Shown piece after piece: positions 1 to 8,598 of a stretch of 64,000 bases of DNA. This stretch comes from Thiorhodococcus minor (GTDB lineage Bacteria > Pseudomonadota > Gammaproteobacteria > Chromatiales > Chromatiaceae). Position numbers and translations under genes: made by a program. The notes beneath the pieces are model-generated. The model saw only the letters and a program-made list of their open reading frames with translations. It made no database searches and was not told the DNA's origin. The DNA lies in the NCBI RefSeq assembly GCF_010820565.1, contig NZ_JAAIJQ010000032.1, positions 1 through 64,000 of the forward strand, in the 5' to 3' direction. Numbering within the stretch: position 1 is the stretch's first letter; each line of letters begins with the position of its first letter.

Positions 1-1219
1 GGTCGAAGACCAGGGTCAGCCTGCGTTGCGGACCGATCTGCCGGCGTGCTTCGGGGATGACGTCCTGATCGATCAGCGACAGGAGATGCTGGTTGATCGG
101 GCTGGTGACGAAGAACAAGGGCTCGGCCGCGCCGTTGTGGACCCAGGTGTCGGTCGCGGCAGGCTGACACTGTCGGCGTTTTTGCACGAACGTCTTCGGC
201 AGGCGGTGCTTGCGCCCGGTATAGGTGCTCACATGACCGTCGATGTAGAGCAGGCCCAGCTCGTCGGGCTCGCCCTGCGCCCAACGCTCGGTTAACGCCG
301 CGGCCAGCTTCGCCGCCTGTTGCTGCTCCCCGAGCTCGGCGAGCTTGCGGCGCAACGTTTTCACCTCCGGCACGCGATCCAGTCCCAACAGGATGCCCAG
401 CTCGCCGGGCTGATGCGCGCTCAAGCCCTCGATGGTCTTGATCCGCAACAAGGCCATCATGACCAGGCACAGCAAGATCGCGTGCAGGCCATAGAAGCCG
501 GCCTTCAGCGGTTGGTAGACGCGCTCGGCGCTGCTCAGCAGGCCCTCGCCGATGAGCGCCGGCAAGGCCAACAGGACACCCGCGTTCGCCACCCCTTCGA
601 CGGGCTCGAAGTGCGGTGCCGCCTCGCTCAGCTCGCCCCGGCAGGCGAGCAGGCGCTCGTCGAGGCGCTTGAGCGCGCTACCGGCGCCGCGCGCCTGTGC
701 AGCGTCGCGTTCGGCCCGCTCCCCGGGCGAGAGCGCTGCGCGGCGTTGGCGCGGCGGCGGGCTGCGGCGCAGACGACCGGTCTTGAGCGCATGGCGAATC
801 GCCGTTTCGCTCACGCCCACCGCACGCGCCGCTGCCGATTGCGAGCCGCCTTGATCCAGACACGCCTGCGCGAGCGCAAGCACGTCGTCGGTGAGCTTAT
901 GCGCCCGCCGCGGTGCACCGTGACCGCGCCCGTCGCGGATGGCTTCCAGACCGCCTTCCCGATAAAGCTTTTGATTGCGAAACAGGGTCGAGCGGTGAAC
1001 GCCCAACACGTCCGCCAGATCCTCGCCCTTGGCGAGACCCTGCGCCATCACGACCGCGCCGATGAAGCGCTTGGCCGCCGCATCGCCGTGCGCGCAGCTC
1101 ATCAGCGGGCCGGAGGCATTCATGAAGATGAGCGCTTCGGGCGTCTCTACGACCGCCAGCCGCGGACCCAAGGTGATCGCCTCTTCGGGCAGCAGGGGAA
1201 GCTCGACGGTGCCTGGCAT
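1..1219 (-). CDS. Transposase-like protein, N-terminal 406 residues (runs off the left edge)
   Basis: An uninterrupted minus-strand frame runs from an ATG at 1219 to the window edge; an in-frame stop lies about 27 bases upstream of that ATG, so the start is bracketed. The N-terminal third carries a helix-turn-helix-like stretch (DVLGVHRSTLFRNQKLY, about residues 67-83) and a second one further on (SQSAAARAVGVSETAIRHAL), followed by a basic Pro/Arg linker. Near the edge come YIDGHVSTYTGRKH and LTLVFD, which look like the acidic residues of a DDE-type catalytic core. Mobile-element families with two HTH domains before a DDE core fit this layout, but I cannot name the family. The 3' end, right terminal repeat and target duplication are outside the window. 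It sits beside an IS630 remnant, so this is a transposon-scarred spot. Confidence 0.65.
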   Translation of the reverse strand, partial: MPGTVELPLLPEEAITLGPRLAVVETPEALIFMNASGPLMSCAHGDAAAKRFIGAVVMAQGLAKGEDLADVLGVHRSTLFRNQKLYREGGLEAIRDGRGHGAPRRAHKLTDDVLALAQACLDQGGSQSAAARAVGVSETAIRHALKTGRLRRSPPPRQRRAALSPGERAERDAAQARGAGSALKRLDERLLACRGELSEAAPHFEPVEGVANAGVLLALPALIGEGLLSSAERVYQPLKAGFYGLHAILLCLVMMALLRIKTIEGLSAHQPGELGILLGLDRVPEVKTLRRKLAELGEQQQAAKLAAALTERWAQGEPDELGLLYIDGHVSTYTGRKHRLPKTFVQKRRQCQPAATDTWVHNGAAEPLFFVTSPINQHLLSLIDQDVIPEARRQIGPQRRLTLVFD

Positions 1220-1295
1220 GGCGGTTTGACAGTCTCGTATTTATTTATCGATTCAAGCCAGGATTATAGCACCATTTCAGCGAGTTAATGGGCGT

Positions 1296-1688
1296 ATGTC
1301 AGGAGTTCTGCAGTGGCACCTGGTCATGGACAACCTCAACATCCATTGCTCCGAGGCGGTCGTCCGCCTCATCGCCGACGCCATCGGCTTCGAGGGCGAT
1401 CTCGGCGTGAAGGGGCACGCAGGCATCCTCAAGTCCATGGCCACGCGCACCGCCTTCCTGAGTGATCCGGGCCATCGCATCGTCTTTCATTTCACGCCCA
1501 AGCACGCCTCTTGGCTCAACCAGATCGAGATGTGGTTCTCGATCCTGGCGCGCAAAGTCCTGCGGCGCGGCAACTTCACCTCCGTGGCCAATCTCGAGAA
1601 GCGCATCAGCGACTTCATCGACCTCTTCAATCGCACCCTCGCCAAGCCTTTTCGCTGGACCTATCAGGGCAAACCGCTCGCAGCATGA
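1296..1688 (+). pseudogene. IS630-family transposase, C-terminal fragment
   Basis: The 130 residues match the second half of IS630-type DDE transposases. VMDNLNIH contains the second catalytic Asp, and [16 protein letters not shown] contains the catalytic Glu. The tail [23 protein letters not shown] and [11 protein letters not shown] is the family's C-terminal signature. Intact members are about 330-360 residues, so the N-terminal DNA-binding half and first Asp are missing. The break falls at about 1290, only 70 bases from the start of the leftward transposase-like gene, which suggests that element's insertion (or a deletion between elements) removed the front half. It is not expected to be active. 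Confidence 0.82.
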
Positions 1689-1735
1689 ATCAACAAACGG
1701 TCTCAGGACTTCCACTCTGTTGCACTAGCCGCCAT

Positions 1736-1766
1736 GTTGGGCTTCGTACCTCAGCCCAACCTACGC
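1736..1766. repeat. Short dispersed palindromic repeat, family A (copy 1)
   Basis: GTTGGGCT (1736-1743) and AGCCCAAC (1753-1760) form a perfect 8-bp hairpin with a 9-base loop, followed by CTACGC. The reverse complement matches the start of the copy at 8160-8186 with about two differences over 28 bases. It lies directly behind the IS630 fragment. Confidence 0.7.
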
Positions 1767-1833
1767 AGAATTTCTTCACAGTCTCGAGAGCGAAGTCCAC
1801 CGAATTCCGCACAATGACCCAGGAGTGGAGATC

Positions 1834-2106
1834 ATGACTCAGTTTCCGGAGAAGCTCCGTCTGCGCGAGATGGCGGAGGAAGACATCTATTTCGCCAAGC
1901 GCGACGTCGAGCTGATCGAGGCACTGCACAAGAAGCGGCTCGGCAAGCTGGCGAAGTGCGCGGATGGCGAGAAGAAGGCTGCCAAGGCCTTCGAGCAACG
2001 CTTCGAAGACCTCACTCAGAGGCACAAAGACAAGCCGCACAAACTGCTGCGCGCCTATCGCGCTCTGTTGGACGAGATCAAGAAGGCCTGCGAAGAGCGG
2101 TCCTGA
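1834..2106 (+). CDS. Small charged helical protein of unknown function
   Basis: The 90-residue product is rich in Lys, Arg, Glu and Leu, with no signal peptide or membrane segment. Long heptad-like stretches (MAEEDIYFAKRDVELIEALHKKRLGKL, shown only in part here, and a similar stretch to the C-terminus) predict an all-helical, possibly coiled-coil protein. The ATG at 1834 is preferred over an in-frame GTG at 1825, because AGGAG at 1821-1825 then sits eight bases upstream. I do not recognise a family. It stands alone between a transposase remnant and the convergent sensor gene at 2138, whose stop lies 31 bases beyond. It could be a cargo or regulatory gene left by a mobile element, but nothing in the sequence proves that. 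Confidence 0.62.
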   Translation: MTQFPEKLRLREMAEEDIYFAKRDVELIEALHKKRLGKLAKCADGEKKAAKAFEQRFEDLTQRHKDKPHKLLRAYRALLDEIKKACEERS

Positions 2107-2137
2107 GGGACCCGCCTCAACCCCTTCGCACCTGGAA

Positions 2138-3799
2138 TCACTGGTCCTCGATCACCTCGAGCAGGGTCCCAATGTCCGTGCCGGCGGCTGCCAAGGTGAC
2201 ACCGTCTTCCGCGCATGCCCGCGACGGGTCCGCCTGGATGCGCTCGCCGATCTCGCGCACGCGCTCGGCATCCCGCTGGATCTTTCCCTTGATGCCATTG
2301 AGCTGCTGAAGCTTGGACATGGCCGCGAGACGCAGCTCCTCGGTCGCCTCGTCGCGCTCGTCCTGCGCACTGCTCGCGCTCAGGTCGCGCAGCGCGATGG
2401 CCTCTTGCATCGAGCTGCGCCACCAATGGAAAAAGGTCGCCTTGTGGTCGGCCATGGTGTTGAGGGAGATGGCCATGGCGTTGATCTCGTCGCGCCCCTT
2501 GGGGTCCGTCTCGATGCGCTCGGTCGGATTCTCATGCGTCAGCCGATCCAGGAGCCCGGCCATTTCCCGCACCGGCCGAACGATCCGTCTGGTGATGAGA
2601 AACGCCAGCAAGGCGCCGAGGACCAGCGCGCCGGCCGCCACGCTGAGACTGAGACGCGCCTTCTCCACCGAGGTGGCGTCGATCTGGGCGCTCATCTCCT
2701 GCATCTGTGTCCTGGCCTGACGCAGGTTCTCCTGCGCCAAGCGCGTGATGCTTGCGACGGCCTCGTCGATCTGCTGCATGAGCTGCGCGATGCGGGCATC
2801 CTGATCCACGAGGGCGTGAAAATCGCGCTCATAGCCGGCAAGCAGCGCATCGAGACGCGCCTTCTCGTCATCCGCAATCCGCGAGGCACGCACCTGATCG
2901 CGGATTCCCGCCGCGATGCTGTCCACCATCCCGATGTACTCGGCATCCCGACGCAGCAGGTAGTCTTTCTCGCGCCTGCGCAGCTGCAGGATCTGCACCT
3001 TCATGTCCGGGATATAGTGGGCCTCCAGGATCGCCTCGATGCGGTGCGCCGCATCGCGAAAGGGCCCCTTGCCACCGTCGATGTCGCGGTTGTCGAGCAC
3101 CACGCTAGCGTAGGCATCCAGCTCCTTGCGGTAGGTCGCGATCTCGGCATCGAGCTGGTGCTTGACCGGGCGCGTCAGCTCGGAGGCCGCAACGGCGGAC
3201 CGCAGCGCTTCGATCAGCTGGTGGACCTGATCCTGATAGGCGGGGTCACGGCGCAGCCCCAGGTCCTTCTCACGACGTCTGATCTGCAGCAGGAGCAGAT
3301 AGGGCCGATCGACATCATAGTGGCCCGCTAGGTCCTCGAGCTCGTGCACGGCATCGCGGAAGGCGCCTTGAAGTCCGGAGTCCTCGTCCAGTCCCCGGAT
3401 GCGCCAGGCCTCGACGATGGCGTCGAAGCGACCGAGGAAGCTCTGGGCTTGCGCGCGCAGTGCGTCCGCGGTGCCGCGCACATCCGCGTCCAGCGCCGCG
3501 AGCCGATCGATCTCCGCGTCGAGCTGCCCCACCTCTTCGCGGACCTGATCGGCCAGCTCCAGATCCCGGCTCATCAAAAAGCGCTCCTCCGCGCTTCGAG
3601 CCCCCAGCAGGCGCCGCTCGATCTCGAACGCATGGAGCTGACGCGCCCCATAGACGCTGTGGAGCTGGCCGTAGTCCTTCAGAACCCGGCTGAGAGTGAG
3701 GTCGTAGTGCCAAATAACGCCTAGCAGGATCAGGCCGACCAAGCCGAAGCCCAAGCCGATCTTCTCGCCGATGGTCAGTCGCGTTGCCAGCTTGCTCAA
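2138..3799 (-). CDS. Membrane sensor with HBM-like periplasmic domain and HAMP, no output domain
   Basis: This 553-residue protein has one transmembrane helix near the N-terminus (about residues 11-29), a long helical periplasmic region, a second helix (about 383-403) and then a HAMP linker beginning at TRRIVRPVREMAG. The periplasmic part contains two copies of an RRREKD-x-LLRRD-type motif (around residues 173 and 270), the signature I associate with the helical bimodular (HBM) ligand-binding domain of chemoreceptors. About 110 residues of charged helix follow the HAMP, but there is no methyl-accepting, kinase or cyclase domain, so the signal must pass to a separate partner. The likely start is the TTG at 3799, preceded by GGGAGG; no suitable ATG lies nearby. 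The neighbouring gene on the same strand is 200 bases away. Confidence 0.8.
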   Translation of the reverse strand: MSKLATRLTIGEKIGLGFGLVGLILLGVIWHYDLTLSRVLKDYGQLHSVYGARQLHAFEIERRLLGARSAEERFLMSRDLELADQVREEVGQLDAEIDRLAALDADVRGTADALRAQAQSFLGRFDAIVEAWRIRGLDEDSGLQGAFRDAVHELEDLAGHYDVDRPYLLLLQIRRREKDLGLRRDPAYQDQVHQLIEALRSAVAASELTRPVKHQLDAEIATYRKELDAYASVVLDNRDIDGGKGPFRDAAHRIEAILEAHYIPDMKVQILQLRRREKDYLLRRDAEYIGMVDSIAAGIRDQVRASRIADDEKARLDALLAGYERDFHALVDQDARIAQLMQQIDEAVASITRLAQENLRQARTQMQEMSAQIDATSVEKARLSLSVAAGALVLGALLAFLITRRIVRPVREMAGLLDRLTHENPTERIETDPKGRDEINAMAISLNTMADHKATFFHWWRSSMQEAIALRDLSASSAQDERDEATEELRLAAMSKLQQLNGIKGKIQRDAERVREIGERIQADPSRACAEDGVTLAAAGTDIGTLLEVIEDQ

Positions 3800-4005
3800 G
3801 CCCCCTCCCCCGCGGTTGTGGCCGCGCGTCCTCAGTGAAAAGTCTGCAGAGACCGCATGCTCGACTCGCGCGCTCGAGCGATCTCCAAGAGCGTCGTTAC
3901 CAAGCCGAACGGGCCGTTGGCCTCCATGCCAACAGATGTCGGCCTGGAGGCCGACCTTCCCAGCACGCGCAGCATGCGCACGCTGGGCCTGGATTCAGCG
4001 GCGTC

Positions 4006-5265
4006 TCAAGTCTGCTCCGCCCGGACCCGCAGCACCGTCTTGTCGCTCGCCCGCTCGACGATGAATCTGTAGCCCTCCTCCTCGATCTCGTCCCCATCTT
4101 TGGCGAGCCGCCGCAGGCGCGCCGTCACGAAGCCCCCGATGGTATGCGCCTCGGTCAAGGGCAGCTTGATGTGGAGGACGTCGTTGATCTCGGAGAGCGG
4201 CGTGCGACCTGCCGTGCGGAAGGCGGTCGCCCCGGTGCTCTCGATGAAATAGTGCCGCTTGGGACGATACTCATCGAAATCGTAGCCGACATCGATGTCG
4301 CCGACGACCTCCTCGAAGACGTCTTCCATGGTGATGATGCCGACGCCCGAGCCGAACTCGTCGACCACGATCGCCATGTGATCCTCACGCTCTTGCAGCA
4401 GCGGCAGGATCTGATCGATGGTCTGATTGGGGCTGAGATAGAGCGGCGGATGGATGAAGTCCGTGATGGGTCGCTCATCGATGCCCTCGTCGAGAAGGTC
4501 CCAGGTGCTGAGGGTCAGCACGCCCTTGAGATTGGTGATGTTGCCGCGGTACACCGGAAGCCGATTGTAGCCATGCTTCATGACCAGCATGACCGCATCC
4601 GCCGTACTGCGCATCTCATTGATGCCAACCACCTCAGGCAAGGGAATCATCGCCTGGCCGACAGTGGTGTCGGCGAAGCGGATGATGCGCCGGATGCTTT
4701 GTCGGTCGACGGTGCCGATGCTGCCGGTGGGCTCGCCGTCATCCAAGAGCGCGCGCAGCTCCTCGCGTGTGATGAAGAGGGTTTGGCGGGTCGAGGCGCC
4801 ACCGACCAGCCGCGTCGCGAAACGCGCGACCCGGCTGAAGATGAAGATCACCGGATAGAAGGCATAGGAGAAGAAGCGCAGCAGACCGCTGACCTTGGGC
4901 GCGATGGTATCCGCCTTCTGCTGGAAGACGCTCTTGGGCACCACCTCGCCGAAGATCAGTAGGAAGGGCGTGAGAATGAGCACCGAGATGAGATCGCCCG
5001 ACTCACCAAACACCTGAATGCAGATCAAGGCGCCCAGGGTCGAGATGATGACGGTCGCGAGGTTGGTTCCCACCAGGGTGGTGCCGAGGACCACGTCCGG
5101 CTTGCGGAACATCTTGAGCAGCAGCGCCGCGCGCCGATCGCCTTGCTTGGCATGGTGGCGCAGCTTGAGCTTGTCCGAGTTGACGATGGCGATCTCGGAG
5201 CCGGAGAAGAAGCCCTTCAGCAGCAGGAAGAGCAGCATGACAAGCAAGGCGACCGGCCATTCCAT
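4006..5265 (-). CDS. CorC/HlyC-type DUF21-CBS membrane protein (downstream paralog)
   Basis: This 419-residue protein has the standard layout of the hemolysin-C/CNNM family. The N-terminal DUF21 domain has three to four hydrophobic helices (about 1-160, starting VALLVMLLFLLLKGFFSGSE). A CBS pair follows (about 205-335, including GYNRLPVYRGN and DHMAIVVDEFGSGVGIITMED), then a CorC_HlyC transporter-associated domain to the end. Family members are linked to magnesium/cobalt efflux or metal homeostasis, often with adenine-nucleotide sensing by the CBS domains. Its ATG shares one base with the TGA of the preceding gene (TGATG), so the two paralogs are translationally coupled and may form a heteromeric complex. 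Older 'hemolysin' annotations are not supported by function. Confidence 0.9.
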   Translation of the reverse strand: MEWPVALLVMLLFLLLKGFFSGSEIAIVNSDKLKLRHHAKQGDRRAALLLKMFRKPDVVLGTTLVGTNLATVIISTLGALICIQVFGESGDLISVLILTPFLLIFGEVVPKSVFQQKADTIAPKVSGLLRFFSYAFYPVIFIFSRVARFATRLVGGASTRQTLFITREELRALLDDGEPTGSIGTVDRQSIRRIIRFADTTVGQAMIPLPEVVGINEMRSTADAVMLVMKHGYNRLPVYRGNITNLKGVLTLSTWDLLDEGIDERPITDFIHPPLYLSPNQTIDQILPLLQEREDHMAIVVDEFGSGVGIITMEDVFEEVVGDIDVGYDFDEYRPKRHYFIESTGATAFRTAGRTPLSEINDVLHIKLPLTEAHTIGGFVTARLRRLAKDGDEIEEEGYRFIVERASDKTVLRVRAEQT

Positions 5266-6692
5266 CAGGCGTTCTCCCGTTCTGTTGAGGGCTCGGCGGT
5301 GGGGCTCGGCTCGGGCCCCGGCTCAGGTGTCTCGATCGCGGCCGCGTCGCTCGCGGCCTCCGCGACCGCTTCCACCTTAGCGTCCAGGCCCGGCTCGACC
5401 TCGCTGTCCGTCTCTTTGTTGTCGGAGCGGCTCACCCGCACGCGACTGATGCGCAGACCGTCGATGCCCAGCACCTGGAAACTGTACCCCTCGAAATCGA
5501 CCGATTCCCCAACCTCCGGCAGCCGCCCGAACAGGCGGAAGACCAGCCCACCAAGCGTTGTCATCACCGGGTCGTCGAGATCGATGTTGGTCACGGTGTA
5601 GAAGTCCAGCAGGCGCATCCAGCCGGGCACGATGTGGGCATCGCCGTCCCGCTCGCACTCGTCGCGACCGCGGACATTGGTCGTCAGCTCCCCGAAGATG
5701 AATGAGAGCACGTCCTTCATGGTCACGATACCCAGCACCTCGCCGAACTCGCCGAGCACGATGCAAGCGCGGGTCTTGTGCTCCTGAAAGAAGTGGAAGA
5801 GCTCGTCGACCTTGACCGTCGGCGGCAGGAAGTGTGCGGGCCTGAGAATGGCCTGCAGCGACAGCTCCTCCAGGTCAGCGCCGCCGCGCACCAGGCGCAG
5901 CACGTCCTCGGAGTGCACGAAGCCCACGACGTTGTCCCAATGGCCGGAATAGACAGGGACGCGCGGGTGCTGATAGGCGCGGAAGCGACGGATCAAGTCC
6001 GGCAGCGGCTGGTCGGCGTCGAGCAGGCACAGCCGCGGGCCGGGCGTCATGATGTGCAGGATGTCGGTCTCGGCGGCCTCGAGCAGGTTGTCGATCAGGA
6101 CACGCTCGGTCGCATCGATGATGCCGGTCTCCTCGCCCTCCTCGAGCAGACTCTTGAGCTCGTCGGCACGCAGCAGGTTCTCGCGCGCGACCGCTTCGCC
6201 GACCAATAGCGTCGTCACCCGGTCCGCGACCTGGCGGACCGCCTCGCGCAAGGGACTCACCAGAACGATCCAGCGCGGCAGGATGCGCGCGCTCACATGC
6301 CGAGCGAACCCGAGCGGATGATTGACCGCAATCGTCTTGGGCGTGACCTCGCCCACCAGCAGCAGCAAGGGCACCATGACCAGGATATTGAGCCAGCCGG
6401 CATCCTGGCCGAAGAGGATGAGCAAGATGGCGGTCATGTTGGCGCTGGAGGCAATGTTGACCAGCTCATTGCCGCACAGGATGGAGATGATGAGCCGGCG
6501 CGGCTCATCGAGCATGGCGTGGATACCCTCGGAGTGCGGGTCGCGGCGATAGCGCATCTGCTGGAGATCGATGCGGCTCAAGGAGAAGAGCGCCGTCTCG
6601 GAGCCGGAAAAGACCGCGGAAGATCCCAAGAGGATCACCTGCAGAATCCCGCGCAGGATCAGCTCGAGGCTCCAGCTCTCCATCTCCGGCAT
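5265..6692 (-). CDS. CorC/HlyC-type DUF21-CBS membrane protein (upstream paralog)
   Basis: The 475-residue product has the same domain order as its downstream neighbour: DUF21 membrane domain (about 1-180, with VFSGSETALFSLSRI near the start), two CBS motifs (about 205-330, with HPRVPVYSGHWDNVVGF and RACIVLGEFGEVLGIVTMKD) and the C-terminal CorC_HlyC domain. A 50-residue acidic/Pro-rich tail after that domain (PEPGPEPSPTAEP) is an extension absent from the paralog. The gene is first in a two-gene operon with a one-base stop/start overlap. No strong ribosome binding site is visible before the ATG at 6692. Expected role: inner-membrane divalent-cation handling. Confidence 0.9.
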   Translation of the reverse strand: MPEMESWSLELILRGILQVILLGSSAVFSGSETALFSLSRIDLQQMRYRRDPHSEGIHAMLDEPRRLIISILCGNELVNIASSANMTAILLILFGQDAGWLNILVMVPLLLLVGEVTPKTIAVNHPLGFARHVSARILPRWIVLVSPLREAVRQVADRVTTLLVGEAVARENLLRADELKSLLEEGEETGIIDATERVLIDNLLEAAETDILHIMTPGPRLCLLDADQPLPDLIRRFRAYQHPRVPVYSGHWDNVVGFVHSEDVLRLVRGGADLEELSLQAILRPAHFLPPTVKVDELFHFFQEHKTRACIVLGEFGEVLGIVTMKDVLSFIFGELTTNVRGRDECERDGDAHIVPGWMRLLDFYTVTNIDLDDPVMTTLGGLVFRLFGRLPEVGESVDFEGYSFQVLGIDGLRISRVRVSRSDNKETDSEVEPGLDAKVEAVAEAASDAAAIETPEPGPEPSPTAEPSTERENA

Positions 6693-6924
6693 GGTTGCGA
6701 ATCTCTCTGCTCAAACTGAGGGGGACACGGCGCTTGTCCGAATTGGCTGGGCACTCGCTCAGGGCAGCGGCCGGAGTGCCTGGGGCTCCGCCCGGGCGCC
6801 GTCCGGTGCTGCCGGTGCCTGCTGCTGCGTGGATGCTAGACCCGAGCGGCCTGAGCCACAAGCTGCGGTCTTCAGCCAGGCACGACCGGCCGGCCCAGCC
6901 GCAGCCGACTAGCCGCGATCAGGG

Positions 6925-8091
6925 TCATGCGGCGGCTTCGGTGGAGTCGAGCACGTCGATCACTGTCCGCAGCACCAGGGTCGCCGTCTTGTCCTGATCA
7001 TCGTTGAGCAGGATGGGTGCCCCGAGCCGGTCGGCCTCATCGAGGAGATGGCCTTGCAGATGCCAGATGCGTCGGAAGTTGTCGGGATCCGTGCGTGTGT
7101 CGCGCTCAGGAGCGATGCGCTGGCGACCGCGCAAGCGCGCCCGCAGCTGCTCCGGCTTGAGGACGCCGAGCATGATGGAGACCAGGACCGCGTCGCCACG
7201 CGCGGCGATCCGCTCAGCCAGCCCAGGATGCACATGCACGCCCTCCAGAATCAGCGAGACACGCTCGCGGATGGCGCGGGTGATCACCGCTTCGCAGGGC
7301 ACTGCCAGCAGCTCGAGCTGACGCTGATAGCCGGCAACGACGGCGGCGAGCGGGTCCCGCTCCCCGTCGCGCGGCGGCTCGACCAGGTCGCCGGCATCGA
7401 ACGAAGAGCGATGCAGGATCGGCAGCAGGCGCTCGGGGATCAGCATGCGCATGACCTCGCGCAGCATGTCCGTCGACTGCGTCCGCACGATTCCCAGACG
7501 GTGGGCCAGCTCGGTCGCGATGGTGCTCTTGCCGCTGCCTCCGGCCCCACCGATCAGCAGAATGAGCGGCCGCCCGCTCTGGATGAAATCCATCCAAATC
7601 CGGTAGCGCTCGGCAGCGCGGCGCCCGAAATGGATATCCAGGCAGTGCTGCGAGCGCGCACGCAGCTCATCGGAGGCGATCTCGCGCTGCTGGCGTGAGC
7701 TGATGTCGCTCAGGATCATGCCGCTCGCGTGTGCCGCCTCCTCCTCGGTCAGACCGCAAGCCGCCAGGCAGCGCACATGCTCGGTCCGTGAGAAAGGCAA
7801 GAGGTCGCCGTTGGAGTGACGCACCAGCAGGCCGGTGTCGGGCGCGCGCCTGGATGCGTAGTGCTCGGCGATCTCCGCGGACTTGCTGCGCCGCAGGCTG
7901 TCGCGCACCAAGACGAAGAGCGCATCATTGGTGACACTGCCGCTGTCATCGACCTGCTGGCGGATCTCGGAGGCGAGCTGGTAGGCCTCATCGAAGCCAA
8001 GGCCGGCCTCGGTCAAGGAGCGTGTGAGAATTCCGCGCAGGAAAGGAACCGGATTCTCGCCGGCCGCATCGGTCACGAAGATCTTTGCCAT
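6925..8091 (-). CDS. 2-phosphoglycerate kinase-like protein with ATP-cone
   Basis: The 388-residue protein opens with an ATP-cone-like module (about 1-95: IFVTDAAGENPVPFLRGILTRSL onward, part quoted). A P-loop kinase domain follows, with Walker A GGAGGSGKST (about residue 186) and ILEGVHVHPG further on. This two-domain layout is that of archaeal 2-phosphoglycerate kinase, which makes 2,3-bisphosphoglycerate on the route to cyclic 2,3-diphosphoglycerate. In bacteria the product and purpose are not settled, so the enzyme name is by family only. The ATG at 8091 is preferred over a GTG 27 bases upstream because the protein family begins at MAKIFV; the ribosome binding site is weak either way. It stands alone between two intergenic gaps, the upstream one filled with repeats. 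Confidence 0.78.
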   Translation of the reverse strand: MAKIFVTDAAGENPVPFLRGILTRSLTEAGLGFDEAYQLASEIRQQVDDSGSVTNDALFVLVRDSLRRSKSAEIAEHYASRRAPDTGLLVRHSNGDLLPFSRTEHVRCLAACGLTEEEAAHASGMILSDISSRQQREIASDELRARSQHCLDIHFGRRAAERYRIWMDFIQSGRPLILLIGGAGGSGKSTIATELAHRLGIVRTQSTDMLREVMRMLIPERLLPILHRSSFDAGDLVEPPRDGERDPLAAVVAGYQRQLELLAVPCEAVITRAIRERVSLILEGVHVHPGLAERIAARGDAVLVSIMLGVLKPEQLRARLRGRQRIAPERDTRTDPDNFRRIWHLQGHLLDEADRLGAPILLNDDQDKTATLVLRTVIDVLDSTEAAA

Positions 8092-8159
8092 GGGAAGGGC
8101 TCGGTTCTGCTGGGGCACTGGACCCAGGATGTGCGAGGAGACCGTGAAGCAACTCCCCG

Positions 8160-8238
8160 CAGGTTGGGCCGAAGTACGAAGCCCAATACAGCGGCTGACC
8201 TAAGGCCCCGGTTGTTGGGCCTCCTAAGTCGGCCCGAC
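8160..8238. repeat. Short dispersed palindromic repeat, family A (copy 2, double)
   Basis: TTGGGC (8164-8169) pairs with GCCCAA (8181-8186), and a second, weaker palindrome (GTTGGGC at 8214, GCCCGAC ending at 8238) follows. The first arm resembles the reverse complement of 1738-1765. Together with the longer element at 8436-8594 it fills most of the 507-base gap between the genes ending at 8599 and starting at 8091. Confidence 0.65.
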
Positions 8239-8435
8239 CTACGGCAGGGCACCATCTTCATGGTGCGCTCGGAATACTCTCACAGTCTCGAGCGGCCTCT
8301 CTCGACGAAGGAGATGAGGCTCGGTTCTGCTGCGCAGCCCTGGGCGCAGGGGTGCGCCAGTCCATCGGTCCGGATCGCGCGTCAAAGTATAGGCCGCCGC
8401 GGGACGCGGAATCGATGCGGAAGCCAGCGGGCTTA

Positions 8436-8594
8436 AGGCGATTGCCGGAAATTCTTATACCAGGTGGCGCCGGATTGAGGTCCGCCTTCAAAGAGCGCCG
8501 ACAGGAGCATAGCTGGGCTATATGACTGGCGGGGCGACACAGAAGTCGGGCGTCAAGACAAGCCAGATGGTATGGGAATTGACAGAAATCGCCT
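8436..8594. repeat. 159-bp dispersed element, family B (copy 1)
   Basis: The element is bounded by AGGCGATT (8436-8443) and AATCGCCT (8587-8594), a perfect 8-bp terminal inverted repeat. The reverse complement aligns end to end with 50066-50224, which has the same length and about 80 percent identity by eye. The central hairpin is at 8508-8522. It ends four bases from the stop codon of the gene at 8599-9222. It has no coding capacity and is MITE- or REP-like. Confidence 0.85.
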
Positions 8595-8598
8595 GAGC

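Noticed and set aside
320-1288. 322-codon plus-strand frame at the left end
   Set aside because: It is antisense to the transposase-like gene, whose product shows HTH and catalytic-core-like motifs; the plus frame shows none.
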